This document shows, piece by piece, positions 1 through 7,916 of a DNA stretch of 64,000 bases. The notes under the pieces are model-generated. The model made no database searches. It was given only the letters and a program-made list of their open reading frames with translations, and was not told the DNA's origin. Source of the DNA: Thermoanaerobacterium sp. PSU-2 (lineage in GTDB: Bacteria > Bacillota > Thermoanaerobacteria > Thermoanaerobacterales > Thermoanaerobacteraceae); NCBI RefSeq assembly GCF_002102475.1, contig NZ_MSQD01000009.1, forward strand, positions 1 to 64,000. Direction: 5' to 3'. Made by a program: the position numbers and the translations under genes. How positions within the stretch are numbered: the first letter of the stretch is position 1; every line of letters starts with the position of its first letter.

Positions 1-59
1 CCAGCTTGTATTGCAGCTTCAGCCAGCGCTTCGTTCCCTTTCATGAGTACTTTTGCCAT
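1..59 (-). CDS. 2-oxoacid:ferredoxin oxidoreductase alpha subunit, N-terminal fragment
   Basis: Only the first 19 or so codons lie in the window. They begin MAKVLMKGNEALAEAAIQAG, the usual opening of the alpha subunit of 2-oxoglutarate/2-oxoisovalerate:ferredoxin oxidoreductases, enzymes that oxidise a 2-oxoacid plus CoA to acyl-CoA, CO2 and reduced ferredoxin. A GAGGGGG ribosome binding site precedes the ATG. The gene follows the ferredoxin-like subunit by 13 bp and is the last visible member of the ptb-buk operon, so a branched-chain 2-oxoacid is the likely substrate. The rest of the gene is outside the window, so substrate class cannot be read from it. Confidence 0.75.
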   Translation of the reverse strand, partial: MAKVLMKGNEALAEAAIQA

Positions 60-72
60 ATATATCCCCCTC

Positions 73-303
73 TTATTTTATAACTGTTATGACTGTGTCT
101 GGGCACATTATTGCGCAGAATCCGCAGCTTATGCATTTTTCCATATTTTCTTCTTTTATCATGGCTGGGTGGTACCCTTTTACGTTTAATTTGTCTTTGT
201 CCATTTCTATTATGTGTTTTGGACATGCTTCAACGCATAGTTCGCAGCTTTTGCACAAGTTTTCGTTAAATATGACTTGCTTCAATCTCATCATCTCCAT
301 CAT
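73..303 (-). CDS. Ferredoxin-like (delta) subunit of 2-oxoacid:ferredoxin oxidoreductase
   Basis: A 76-residue protein with two complete [4Fe-4S] motifs, [12 protein letters not shown] near residues 17-28 and [12 protein letters not shown] near 57-68. Such subunits pass electrons from the thiamine-diphosphate catalytic subunits to soluble ferredoxin. GAGGT lies about 8 bases before the first ATG and supports this start over the nearby internal ATGs. It sits directly between butyrate kinase and the alpha subunit, as in korDABC/vor operons. The Fe-S subunit call is firm; 2-oxoisovalerate rather than 2-oxoglutarate specificity is inferred from the neighbouring genes. Confidence 0.85.
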   Translation of the reverse strand: MMEMMRLKQVIFNENLCKSCELCVEACPKHIIEMDKDKLNVKGYHPAMIKEENMEKCISCGFCAIMCPDTVITVIK

Positions 304-315
304 ATTTATATTACC

Positions 316-1383
316 TCATTCATAGACTTTTGCTTCTTCTTCACCGTTTAAGACACGGTATGCACCTTCAGCAAGTGCTTGCATCTCATCTTCTCCTGGA
401 TAGACATACACAGGAGCGATAAAATTAACTCGACTTGAAATGCGCTTTACAAAATCTTCATTGTATGCTATGCCGCCTGTTATACCTATAGCATCCACTT
501 CTCCATTTAAAGCTACAGCCATCGCTCCAATCTCTTTTGCTGTCTTATACGCCATTGCATCAAGTATTAATTCCGCACTCTTATTGCCATTTTCTATCAT
601 TCTGTATACTTCTTTCACGTCATTTGTGTTAAGATGTGCTACTAAACCGCCGCCACCTAATATCTTCTTTTTCATTTCTTCAAAAGTATATCTGCCACTG
701 TAGCACAATCTCACAAGTTCCAATGATGGAAGTCCTCCTGCTCTCTCTGGTGAAAATGGCCCTTCTCCATTTAAAGCATCATTTACATCTATTACATAAC
801 CATGTCTATGAGCTCCAACCGAAATTCCTCCGCCTAAATGTGCAATTATAAGGTTGACATCCTCGTATTTCTTTTTTAAATCAGAAGATAAACGCCTTCC
901 AATGGCTTTTTGATTTAATGCATGAAATATGCTGGATTTTTGGATTTCAGGCATTCCCGTTATTCTGGCGACATCGTCTAATTCATTTACGACAACTGGA
1001 TCAACAATAAATGCAGGTATACCGTGATTTTTAGCTAATTCGTATGCAATAATTCCTCCAAGGTTTGAGGCATGTTCACCTCTTTTAGCTTCTTTTAAAT
1101 CTGATATCATCCTTTCGTTTACAATGTAAGTACCACTTTTTATCGGCTTTAATAGACCGCCTCTTCCGACAATTGCATTAAACTTTTCCATGGAAAAATT
1201 CTTTCTATGAAGCATTTCTAAAATAGTGTTTTTTCTAAATTCCAACTGTTCAAATATAGTTTTATATTGACTAAGCTCAGGAACGCTATGTCTCAATATT
1301 TCTGTAAACAAAACTTTTTTATCTTCAAAAACTGAAATCTTTGTTGATGTAGAACCAGGATTTATTGCAAGAATTAAAAACAA
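316..1383 (-). CDS. buk: Butyrate kinase (branched-chain fatty acid kinase)
   Basis: About 355 residues, the normal size of the acetate/butyrate kinase family. The N-terminus carries the phosphate-binding motif NPGSTSTK, and later segments IAHLGGGISVGAH and GGLPSLELVRLCY are typical of Buk. It converts butyryl- or isobutyryl/isovaleryl-phosphate plus ADP to the free acid and ATP. I place the start at a TTG preceded by GGAGGG at a seven-base distance, giving the family-like MFLILAINPG; an ATG five codons upstream would itself contain the ribosome binding site. It works in sequence with ptb and the adjacent amino acid dehydrogenase in one minus-strand operon. Confidence 0.93.
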   Translation of the reverse strand: MFLILAINPGSTSTKISVFEDKKVLFTEILRHSVPELSQYKTIFEQLEFRKNTILEMLHRKNFSMEKFNAIVGRGGLLKPIKSGTYIVNERMISDLKEAKRGEHASNLGGIIAYELAKNHGIPAFIVDPVVVNELDDVARITGMPEIQKSSIFHALNQKAIGRRLSSDLKKKYEDVNLIIAHLGGGISVGAHRHGYVIDVNDALNGEGPFSPERAGGLPSLELVRLCYSGRYTFEEMKKKILGGGGLVAHLNTNDVKEVYRMIENGNKSAELILDAMAYKTAKEIGAMAVALNGEVDAIGITGGIAYNEDFVKRISSRVNFIAPVYVYPGEDEMQALAEGAYRVLNGEEEAKVYE

Positions 1384-1402
1384 AAGAATTCCCTCCATAA
1401 GC

Positions 1403-2473
1403 TTAAACTTTTTTTATGAAATTATCTCTAATTCCCGCTATAGTTTTAATTCTTTCTTCAGCTACCATATCGGCAGCAATACAAGTTGGAATATTTTCTT
1501 CCTTTGATTTTTGTATGACTTTTTTTACATTGTCATATACCATAGAAACTTTTCTCATTGCCCGTTCTTTGTTATAACCAGATGGATGTAATTCCTCAGC
1601 TACATTTATGACACCACCTGCATTGATAATAAAATCAGGTACATAGAGTATTCCTTTTTCTTGTAGGATTTCTCCATGTTTTTCTTCCTTCAATTGATTG
1701 TTTGAAGACCCTGCGACAATTTTACATTTTAGGTGCGGTATTGTCTCATCATTTATTACAGCACCAAGTGCACATGGTGCAAATATATCACAATCAACAC
1801 CGTATATATCATCAGGTTTTACATACTCAGCATTAAATTCACTGACGGCTCTTTTTACATTATCTTCAAAAATATCTGTGATTATTAATCTCGCTCCAGC
1901 TTCATGTAAATATTTTGCTAAATTATATCCAACATTCCCAACACCTTGAATAGCAACTGTTTTACCGCTTAATTCAGTTGTTCCAAACACTTCTTCACAA
2001 GCTGCTTGAATGCCTCTAAACACCCCGTATGCTGTAAAAGGAGACGGATCACCACTTTTCTCAGCAAGTCCCGCAACATAATTTGTCTCCATACTTATAT
2101 AATCCATGTCTTTCATATTTGTCCCAACATCTTCGGCGGTTATATACCTTCCATTAAGCCCATCTATAAACCTGCCTAAGCTTCTAAATAATGCTTCACT
2201 TTTATCCTTTCTTGGATTTCCAATTACAACAGTTTTTGCGCCACCAAGATTTAGACCAGCAGCCGCATTCTTGTAAGTCATGCCTCTTGCAAGCCTTAAT
2301 GCATCATTTATCGCGTCTTCTTCTGTATCATAAGTCCACATCCTGCATCCACCTAATGCAGGATCCAATGTTGTATCATGTATTGCTATCACAGCTTTTA
2401 GATCAGATGTTTTATCATAGCACAATACAACGTTTTCATAATCAAACTCTCTCATTGTTCTGAATAATTCCAT
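1403..2473 (-). CDS. Leucine/valine-type (Glu/Leu/Phe/Val family) amino acid dehydrogenase
   Basis: About 356 residues, matching leucine dehydrogenase rather than the longer glutamate dehydrogenases. The catalytic lysine region lies in [10 protein letters not shown] and [11 protein letters not shown]; the nucleotide-binding motif is [14 protein letters not shown]. The enzyme oxidatively deaminates branched-chain amino acids to 2-oxoacids with NAD+. The start is an ATG with AAGGAGTG six bases before it; an upstream GTG overlaps that site. Its position between ptb and buk mirrors the Bacillus bkd cluster (ptb-bcd-buk), which supports a branched-chain substrate. Exact specificity among Leu, Val and Ile cannot be read from sequence. 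Confidence 0.9.
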   Translation of the reverse strand: MELFRTMREFDYENVVLCYDKTSDLKAVIAIHDTTLDPALGGCRMWTYDTEEDAINDALRLARGMTYKNAAAGLNLGGAKTVVIGNPRKDKSEALFRSLGRFIDGLNGRYITAEDVGTNMKDMDYISMETNYVAGLAEKSGDPSPFTAYGVFRGIQAACEEVFGTTELSGKTVAIQGVGNVGYNLAKYLHEAGARLIITDIFEDNVKRAVSEFNAEYVKPDDIYGVDCDIFAPCALGAVINDETIPHLKCKIVAGSSNNQLKEEKHGEILQEKGILYVPDFIINAGGVINVAEELHPSGYNKERAMRKVSMVYDNVKKVIQKSKEENIPTCIAADMVAEERIKTIAGIRDNFIKKV

Positions 2474-2501
2474 AAAAATCACTCCTTTTTAATGTTTAGA
2501 A

Positions 2502-3407
2502 TTATATGTTTTTATCTGATGCCACAATTGAAGCAAGCAATATTGAATTAAATTTAGACTCTTTAGAGTCAGATCTTGATGTTAAAATAACCGGTTTTTT
2601 TGCTCCAACAATTATTCCCGCTATTCTTTTATTCGCAATAAATGTGATAGCCTTGTAAAGCATATTGCCAGCTTCTATATCAGGTGCGATGAGAATATCG
2701 GCATTACCTGCAACAGTGCTATTTATACCTTTGTGGTAAGCCGACTCAATAGAAAGCGCATTATCTAATGCCAACGGTCCATCTACTATCACGCCTTTAA
2801 ACTGACCTCTATCGCTCATCTTTGCTAAAATTGCAGCATCAATTGTCGCCTGCATAGCTGGATTTACCATCTCTACAGCAGCAAGTACAGCTACCTTTGG
2901 ATCGCTTATTCCTATCTTTTTCGCCACGTAAGCTGCATTGTATATTATGTCGATCTTTGCTTTTAAATCAGGTGATATATTCATTGCTGCATCACTTAAA
3001 AGCATTAATCTATTAAATGGAGATTCAAAAACAGCTACATGACTTAATAACCTATCTGATCTTAGATCAAATTCCTTGTCTAAAACGGCTTTTAATATTA
3101 CCGATGTTGGCACTAATCCCTTCATAATCATGTCTGCTTGCCCATCACTTACAAGCTTTACTGCCGCTTCACACGCTTTTACATCATCTTTTACATCTAT
3201 AATCTCATGATCTTTTAAAGGCATCGATATAGAAAGTGCAAGTTTCTCTATCTCTGACTTATCCCCTACTAAAACAGATTTTATTATTCCTTTTTCGTAA
3301 GCATCTTTCACAGCTAGAAGCACATCGACATCAGCCGCTTGTGCAACAGCCACGATTTTAGGATTCAAATCTTTAACTAATTCATACATTTCTTTAAAAC
3401 TTTTCAC
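2502..3407 (-). CDS. ptb: Phosphate butyryltransferase
   Basis: About 301 residues of the phosphate acetyl/butyryltransferase family, with MKGLVPTSVILKAVLD and the C-terminal ADILIAPDIEAGNMLYKAI segment typical of Ptb. It exchanges CoA for phosphate on butyryl- or branched acyl-CoA, feeding butyrate kinase. I choose the GTG start (MKSFKEMYEL) because GGAAGG lies seven bases upstream; a GTG three codons earlier overlaps that site. It is the first gene of the operon ptb - dehydrogenase - buk - 2-oxoacid:ferredoxin oxidoreductase. No promoter was resolved in the AT-rich leader. Confidence 0.93.
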   Translation of the reverse strand: MKSFKEMYELVKDLNPKIVAVAQAADVDVLLAVKDAYEKGIIKSVLVGDKSEIEKLALSISMPLKDHEIIDVKDDVKACEAAVKLVSDGQADMIMKGLVPTSVILKAVLDKEFDLRSDRLLSHVAVFESPFNRLMLLSDAAMNISPDLKAKIDIIYNAAYVAKKIGISDPKVAVLAAVEMVNPAMQATIDAAILAKMSDRGQFKGVIVDGPLALDNALSIESAYHKGINSTVAGNADILIAPDIEAGNMLYKAITFIANKRIAGIIVGAKKPVILTSRSDSKESKFNSILLASIVASDKNI

Positions 3408-3600
3408 CGAAAGCACCTTCCATATTTTCTTATCTTATATTTTGAAATAGTGAGAAAAATTATTATTTTATAAAAGTTTATTGCTTAAAATTTTTTAATG
3501 ATTACAATTTATATTTAATATATTCTCCATTTATTTTAAAATTCCTTCTTAGTTTCACAAAATTTTTTTGACCTTTATAATGCAAAAATGGGATTCCATC

Positions 3601-3820
3601 TCATGGTACGTCACCACCATTCAACGTATCAATGTCATCATTTAAAGTAATGTATCTCACACCGTGGAAAAACTTTTTCCAAATACCTTATATTTCAATA
3701 TAATCTCTCTAAAGACAAGAAAGGTCTTTAGTGCCTATGCATAATTTGCTTTAATAAATCATTTAAGCTTTTCCCTTTTTCATTAAAAATCCTTTAAACA
3801 ACAAAATTATCATCATACAT
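3601..3820 (-). pseudogene. Decayed serine recombinase (resolvase family) relic
   Basis: This stretch has no open frame, but reading the minus strand across frames recovers consecutive pieces of a large serine recombinase in the right order: YDDNF (about 3817-3803), KSLNDLLKQI (about 3775-3745), KDLSCL-stop-RDYIE (about 3729-3694), RYLEKVFP (about 3687-3662) and GVRYITLNDDIDTLN (about 3657-3613). In intact family members these blocks run as SLNDLL - KDLSRLGRDYIE - GRYLEKVFP - GVRYITLND - D. The pieces switch frame several times and contain stops, so this is a fragment of a dead gene. The catalytic serine region and the DNA-binding C-terminus are not recognisable. The match is by eye from knowledge of the family. 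Confidence 0.62.
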
Positions 3821-3982
3821 CTTATCTGATTTTTTTCTTTCTATCCAATTGAACTGCTTTCTTTAAATTTATCTTATACGATATATTAATCAATAATTTT
3901 TTAATTTCGGAAAGAGCTTCCGTAATTCTGTCTCTTTCATAATGTTGAAAAAAATCGTCAATCGTGTTATCATAATAAGCGG

Positions 3983-4004
3983 TATATACCCACCCGGGTA
4001 TATA
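3983..4004. promoter_or_regulatory. CsoR/CstR-like operator palindrome
   Basis: Perfect inverted repeat TATATACCC - ACCC - GGGTATATA, 30 bases before the start of the DGC-domain gene. The ATACCC-N4-GGGTAT core resembles the known operators of the CsoR/CstR/FrmR repressor family (copper, persulfide or formaldehyde sensors). No such repressor gene is in the window, so the regulator is inferred. Confidence 0.5.
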
Positions 4005-4033
4005 GGGTTTATTAGCAATAAGGAGGATACGTC

Positions 4034-4441
4034 ATGAAAAGCAAAGATAAAATAGCAATAATGCCATGTGCAGGTATCGGGCAAATTTTTGGGCAAATAA
4101 CAAGGGAAGTTGGATACAATCTTGTTGATGATTTATACCCTGAAAACACAGTTTTAGTGTGTCCACCAGCTTTAGCAGTAGATATTCAGGAAGATATAGA
4201 TTTTATAAACGAATATCCTGTATTGGTTTTAAATGGATGTAAAGATCGATGCGCGACAAAATTGATTTTGCAAAAAGGCGGCCAAGTCGAAGCAGAAGTT
4301 TATCTTCCTGACATACTGAAGAAAGAAAAGATCTCGCTGAAAGATGAGAAAAGAGGAAGATTAGGTGAAAAATCTAAATTGGCCATTCAAAAAATGACTG
4401 AAGATGCCAGTAAGTTGGTAAGAAATCTTTTAATTAGGTAG
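4034..4441 (+). CDS. DGC-domain (putative zinc-binding) cysteine protein
   Basis: A 135-residue cytoplasmic protein with cysteines at 12, 43, 69 and 73 in the contexts PCAGIG, VCPP and LNGCKDRCATK, the pattern of the DGC/putative zinc-binding family. The family's biochemical role is not established; metal or thiol chemistry is suggested by the cysteines. AAGGAGGATACGTC precedes the ATG. The gene stands alone, downstream of a gene-free interval and behind a palindrome resembling CsoR/CstR-type operators, which would fit a response to metal or reactive sulfur. That link is inference. Confidence 0.75.
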   Translation: MKSKDKIAIMPCAGIGQIFGQITREVGYNLVDDLYPENTVLVCPPALAVDIQEDIDFINEYPVLVLNGCKDRCATKLILQKGGQVEAEVYLPDILKKEKISLKDEKRGRLGEKSKLAIQKMTEDASKLVRNLLIR

Positions 4442-4591
4442 ATAAATAGGCATAGCAAACTAAGTTTATTCATTAGTTTCTATGCTTATTTTTTTATTTT
4501 CAAATTTTAAATACATTGAATGTTACATAGAATTATTTATTTTATTTGTACATATTATTTACTATAAATGATAGGCAGGGAGGGATATTTT

Positions 4592-5737
4592 TTGCTATTT
4601 AAAGGGTATCATAAAATAGCAATTCCTATTTTGTTGTTAATAGCCACAAGCATCTGGGGAATATTGTTTTTCAATAAAACATTATCTACTGTAGCAGACA
4701 ACAAAGAAGAAATAAAGCCCTTTTTAGATGCTTTCTTTGAGTCAAGAGGAAGCGTACTTTTAAGCGGAAATATTAAAGACATAGAAAAATATTACGATGT
4801 TGCTAACACAAATGGCAAATGGGCTCTTGAACATGAAAAAAGAAGAATTGATTACGTAAAAGGATGGTCTGAAAAAAGAAATCTTAAATTCGTAGAAGCA
4901 CAATCAATTTACAGAATCAAAAGTTTGAAAGTTGGCGAACAGTCTATATGGCTCTATTTGGTAGAGACGATGAAGATGGGCTACGAGTACAATGTAAAGC
5001 CTGGCTTGATAAATTACATGGGGCTGGGGATTCGGCATTCCATTCAGTTGGTTAAAATCAACGGCAACTGGGTGATACGCCGCGATTGGTACTACGATCC
5101 ATTAGATGAAGATTCAGCATTTATAGATATTAGCCCTGCTGACGGAATAGCCACAGAAATATCGCCAACCAATACCACTCCTGCAGGTGATAGTCAAAAT
5201 CAGAAAAAAGGAAATTACGATAGAGAAGGCGCTGTAAGGTATGCTGATACATACGCTGGTGCTGCATGGGGTAGCGGAAATAACTATGAATACAACAAAA
5301 AATACAGAGATTATAATGGCGTTGGTGGCGACTGCACAAATTTCGCTTCACAAGTCTTGCATGAAGGTGGTGGACTAAAGATGGACTACATCTGGAACTT
5401 TAATGGCCGTGACTCTAGTACAGCATGGGCACAAGCTCCTGCACTCTTTAACTACCTTATATACAATGGAAAAGGAAGGCTTATTGCACAAGGTACATAC
5501 ATAGACATGGTAAAACCATCGGATTCACACCCTGCAGGAGCGATACGGGAACTAAAAAAAGGTGATCTCATTTGCTATGAAGAAAAAGGCACAATTGTTC
5601 ATTTTGGCGTTGTAACAGGTTTTGATTCTTACGGAATTCCTGTTGTAAACACACATACATCTGACAGATACCATGTTCCATTTGATTTAGGATGGGATAA
5701 AAAGGTTATTTATAGATTCATTCACATAAATGATTAA
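4592..5737 (+). CDS. Membrane-anchored putative amidase-domain protein
   Basis: About 381 residues. Residues 10-28 form a hydrophobic N-terminal segment (signal anchor). A lumenal alpha/beta region with WRRDWYYDPL-like sequence is followed by a C-terminal amidase_6 domain from about residue 220: YDREGAVRYADTYA, then GGDCTNFASQVLHEGG with the probable catalytic cysteine, and a late VNTHTSDRYHVPF with the probable histidine. Such proteins are thought to act on the cell wall during sporulation. I choose a TTG start, seven bases after GGGAGGG; an in-frame ATG eight codons earlier overlaps the site. It converges on the next gene through a shared hairpin. Substrate unknown. Confidence 0.72.
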   Translation: MLFKGYHKIAIPILLLIATSIWGILFFNKTLSTVADNKEEIKPFLDAFFESRGSVLLSGNIKDIEKYYDVANTNGKWALEHEKRRIDYVKGWSEKRNLKFVEAQSIYRIKSLKVGEQSIWLYLVETMKMGYEYNVKPGLINYMGLGIRHSIQLVKINGNWVIRRDWYYDPLDEDSAFIDISPADGIATEISPTNTTPAGDSQNQKKGNYDREGAVRYADTYAGAAWGSGNNYEYNKKYRDYNGVGGDCTNFASQVLHEGGGLKMDYIWNFNGRDSSTAWAQAPALFNYLIYNGKGRLIAQGTYIDMVKPSDSHPAGAIRELKKGDLICYEEKGTIVHFGVVTGFDSYGIPVVNTHTSDRYHVPFDLGWDKKVIYRFIHIND

Positions 5738-5771
5738 AGAGAGGCGAAATCCTCTCTTTAATCATTTATGT
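5724..5771. terminator. Bidirectional terminator embedding two stop codons
   Basis: A 21-bp perfect inverted repeat with a six-base loop (CGAAAT at 5745-5750). The arms run 5724-5744 and 5751-5771. Both the TAA of the amidase-like gene and the TAA of the convergent small gene lie inside the arms. Confidence 0.85.
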
Positions 5772-5969
5772 CTGATCAAGGCTCGTAAGAACATCATCAA
5801 AAACGTCTATCCTGCATTTTTGATTTTTTACATCCCAATGTGTACATATTTCGCAGCTTCTTGATGATGAGTTTGCCATGGATATCATTGAAGCCTTGCC
5901 TAAAGAATCATCATAGCTAAAATCAGGACACGCTTCACCCACCGCTTTTAACTGATCTTTATTAGCCAT
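5766..5969 (-). CDS. Small cysteine-containing protein of unknown function
   Basis: About 67 residues. The only distinctive segment is SCEICTHWDVKNQKC, a C-x2-C-x9-C arrangement that could bind a metal. The start is an ATG placed after AGGCGGTGAT; it overlaps the end of the upstream YkuS-like gene by eight bases, implying translational coupling. The stop codon lies in the shared terminator. I do not recognise a family. Confidence 0.6.
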   Translation of the reverse strand: MANKDQLKAVGEACPDFSYDDSLGKASMISMANSSSRSCEICTHWDVKNQKCRIDVFDDVLTSLDQT

Positions 5970-6237
5970 CTGTATCACCGCCTGTACTTCTTTTTATTGC
6001 ATTTTCTATGTCTTCTGGTGTCATTCCAGTTGCATCAATTATTGGCGATTTTGTATACGTATTTTCAAATCCAACCATGTCTTTGTGCTGTCCTGTTATT
6101 ACTATTGCATCATAATCATTGACGTTAATACCGCTTAAATTGCTATCTTGCTCAAGATTTACTACATCATATCCTTTACCAGTAAGGTATCTTTTTACAT
6201 TTGAAAGCTCTCTTTCAACGGCTATCTTTTTCCCCAT
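5962..6237 (-). CDS. UPF0180 (YkuS-like) family protein
   Basis: About 91 residues beginning MGKKIAVERELSNVKRYL, followed by KGYDVVNLEQD and YDAIVITGQ, the layout of the small UPF0180/YkuS family found in spore formers. Function is unknown. GGAGGTG lies eight bases before the chosen ATG; the open frame continues upstream for 43 codons without a better start. It is coupled by overlap to the small cysteine protein downstream. Confidence 0.75.
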   Translation of the reverse strand: MGKKIAVERELSNVKRYLTGKGYDVVNLEQDSNLSGINVNDYDAIVITGQHKDMVGFENTYTKSPIIDATGMTPEDIENAIKRSTGGDTDG

Positions 6238-6290
6238 TAAAAACACCTCCAATAGCGAATACATAATTATTATTAGTTTAATGTACCTTT

Positions 6291-6611
6291 TTATTCGCAT
6301 AGGAGGACTATTAAAAGCGATAAAAACATTAAAAACGCGGCTGCCATCAATAGCACTTTTCCCCATTGTGTCATATAAATAAAATCATATCTTTTTTCAG
6401 GAAGTTCAAGGTTTCTAAATATTCTACTGATAGTCCTCATATCGTTAAACCAATATGATACATACAAAAAACCTCCAATAAGCCCCACAACACATCCGAC
6501 AATAAAAAAATAATTGCTGTAACTTACATACGTAGAATGTATTCCATTTAAGGCAATATTTATAACAACAGTAATAAAAGATAAAATTATACCAAGTAAA
6601 ATACCTTTCAA
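6291..6611 (-). CDS. Small membrane protein (DUF3899-like)
   Basis: A 106-residue protein with three hydrophobic segments at about residues 3-22, 32-53 and 84-104, and a short basic-acidic loop with MRTISRIFRN between the second and third. The arrangement resembles DUF3899. The start is TTG behind AGGAG at nine bases. It lies upstream of the ykuS-like gene on the same strand but with about 50 bases between them. Function unknown. Confidence 0.65.
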   Translation of the reverse strand: MKGILLGIILSFITVVINIALNGIHSTYVSYSNYFFIVGCVVGLIGGFLYVSYWFNDMRTISRIFRNLELPEKRYDFIYMTQWGKVLLMAAAFLMFLSLLIVLLCE

Positions 6612-6730
6612 GCTAACAACTCCTAAATATCTTAGTATCTACCTTTTTCTCTTTTGAATAATTATATCATATTTTTCTCGAAGATTATTACCTCATTTAA
6701 TCTTTAACAAATGTATAAGTCAAATCGAAT

Positions 6731-7741
6731 TTATTTATATACCAAATAATATCTTATGATTCTATCAGCGTATTCTGCTCTTTTATCCCATGAATTTTCT
6801 CGCGCTATTTCCATAAGCTTTTCCTTTTTCACGACGCTAACATTTTCGATGGCTTTTTTTATCAAATATGCAAATTCTTCCTTATTATTGGCAGCATAAA
6901 TGCCATCGCATTTTATGATAGATGGCAATTTGGAAGAAACAATTTGTTTTCCGGCGCTTAAATATTCATACATTTTTATTGGATCGGCACCTTCAGTCAT
7001 TGTTGTAACTTTAAAAGGAATTATAGTCACATCAAAATACTGTAAATAATTTGGTAGGACGTCATATTTTTTCTCTCCCAAATAAAAAATATTCTTTCTA
7101 ATAGGCACTTTTTTTGTATTCAAATTAGGACCAATGTACACGAAATTATACTCAGGACATTTTAAAGCAATATAATCCACTAAATCCCAATCTATCCACG
7201 TCGCCAATGCTCCTATATATCCAACTATAGGTTTATCACCAGGTAAATCAATAGGTCTTTCTGAAAAAATTTTGCTTGCTTTCTTAAAATGTTCAAAATC
7301 CGCACCGTTTGGCAGCAAAAATGTCCTTTTATTGACTTTAATATTTATATTAAATAGTTTTTCAGATGAAGCAAATACTATGTTGGCAGCTTTCTGCACT
7401 TCTTCAAAATTAAGCTTCCATTCTGTAAATTCTTCTGAAGGATAATCTATAGAATCAAATATCACATATTTTTTCTTGAACATTTTTAGAAAATTGTAAT
7501 TTGGAGGATATGATATCCATACTATAGGAATTTCTCTAAATTTTACACTACCAATATCTACACCATTTACAATGTATAAATTTTTCCTTACCTCTATTAT
7601 CCCTCTATTGTAGCTGTCATCAAAAGATTTATTAACGTAGTAAACTGTATAATTCCTTTCAGCCATACGACTCAATAGCTGCTGTGGCCTCTGATAAAGC
7701 CAGTTAAAATTAATAGTAGGTGGGTATATAATCGTCGCCAT
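6731..7741 (-). CDS. Glycosyltransferase family 1/4-like protein
   Basis: A 336-residue GT-B type glycosyltransferase. The N-terminus (WLYQRPQQLLSRMAERNY) is typical of teichuronic-acid/TuaH-like enzymes. The C-terminal donor-binding half has VGYIGALATWIDWDLV and EGADPIKMYEYLSAGKQIVSS, where the glutamate and the P-x-K-x-x-E element contact the nucleotide sugar. It probably acts on a cell-surface polymer; the sugar cannot be assigned. AGGAGGTATTTGC precedes the ATG. It is monocistronic and divergent from the M23 peptidase gene. Confidence 0.8.
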   Translation of the reverse strand: MATIIYPPTINFNWLYQRPQQLLSRMAERNYTVYYVNKSFDDSYNRGIIEVRKNLYIVNGVDIGSVKFREIPIVWISYPPNYNFLKMFKKKYVIFDSIDYPSEEFTEWKLNFEEVQKAANIVFASSEKLFNINIKVNKRTFLLPNGADFEHFKKASKIFSERPIDLPGDKPIVGYIGALATWIDWDLVDYIALKCPEYNFVYIGPNLNTKKVPIRKNIFYLGEKKYDVLPNYLQYFDVTIIPFKVTTMTEGADPIKMYEYLSAGKQIVSSKLPSIIKCDGIYAANNKEEFAYLIKKAIENVSVVKKEKLMEIARENSWDKRAEYADRIIRYYLVYK

Positions 7742-7848
7742 GCAAATACCTCCTGTGAAATTTTTATTTTGTACTCATAATATTCAAAAAAACTATATTT
7801 CGCTAATTTTAAAAACCCTCAAATTGATTGTTAATTTATTATCATAGC

Positions 7849-7873
7849 AGGAATTTTGAACTTTATGTAGAAT
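7849..7873 (+). promoter_or_regulatory. Sigma-H-like promoter of the M23-bactofilin operon
   Basis: AGGAATT (7849-7855), 11 bases, then GTAGAAT (7867-7873). This fits the sigma-H consensus AGGAWWT ... RnnGAAT with standard spacing and lies 43 bases before the peptidase start. An almost identical element precedes the PAP2 gene at 56004-56028. Confidence 0.6.
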
Positions 7874-7916
7874 ATATTTAATTGGCTATTTTATGAAGGA
7901 GGTGTTACTGGATTAA

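Larger units (their letters stand above)
3408..4033. other. Gene-free 626-bp interval
   Basis: No intact gene is supported between ptb and the DGC gene. The interval holds the ptb leader (very AT-rich, no clear promoter), a serine-recombinase relic in the middle, and a GC-rich palindrome just before the DGC gene. A perfect 8-bp inverted repeat, CTAAAGAC/GTCTTTAG at 3709-3731, falls inside the relic and is probably incidental. Confidence 0.6.

Noticed and set aside
3709-3731. CTAAAGAC/GTCTTTAG hairpin as a possible ptb regulatory element or sigma-54 site
   Set aside because: It falls inside the recombinase relic and encodes part of its KDLS-L-RDYIE block; no -24/-12 motif is present.
3890-4096. 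68-codon minus-strand frame over the DGC promoter
   Set aside because: It overlaps the real gene start and the palindrome on the other strand; no ribosome binding site.
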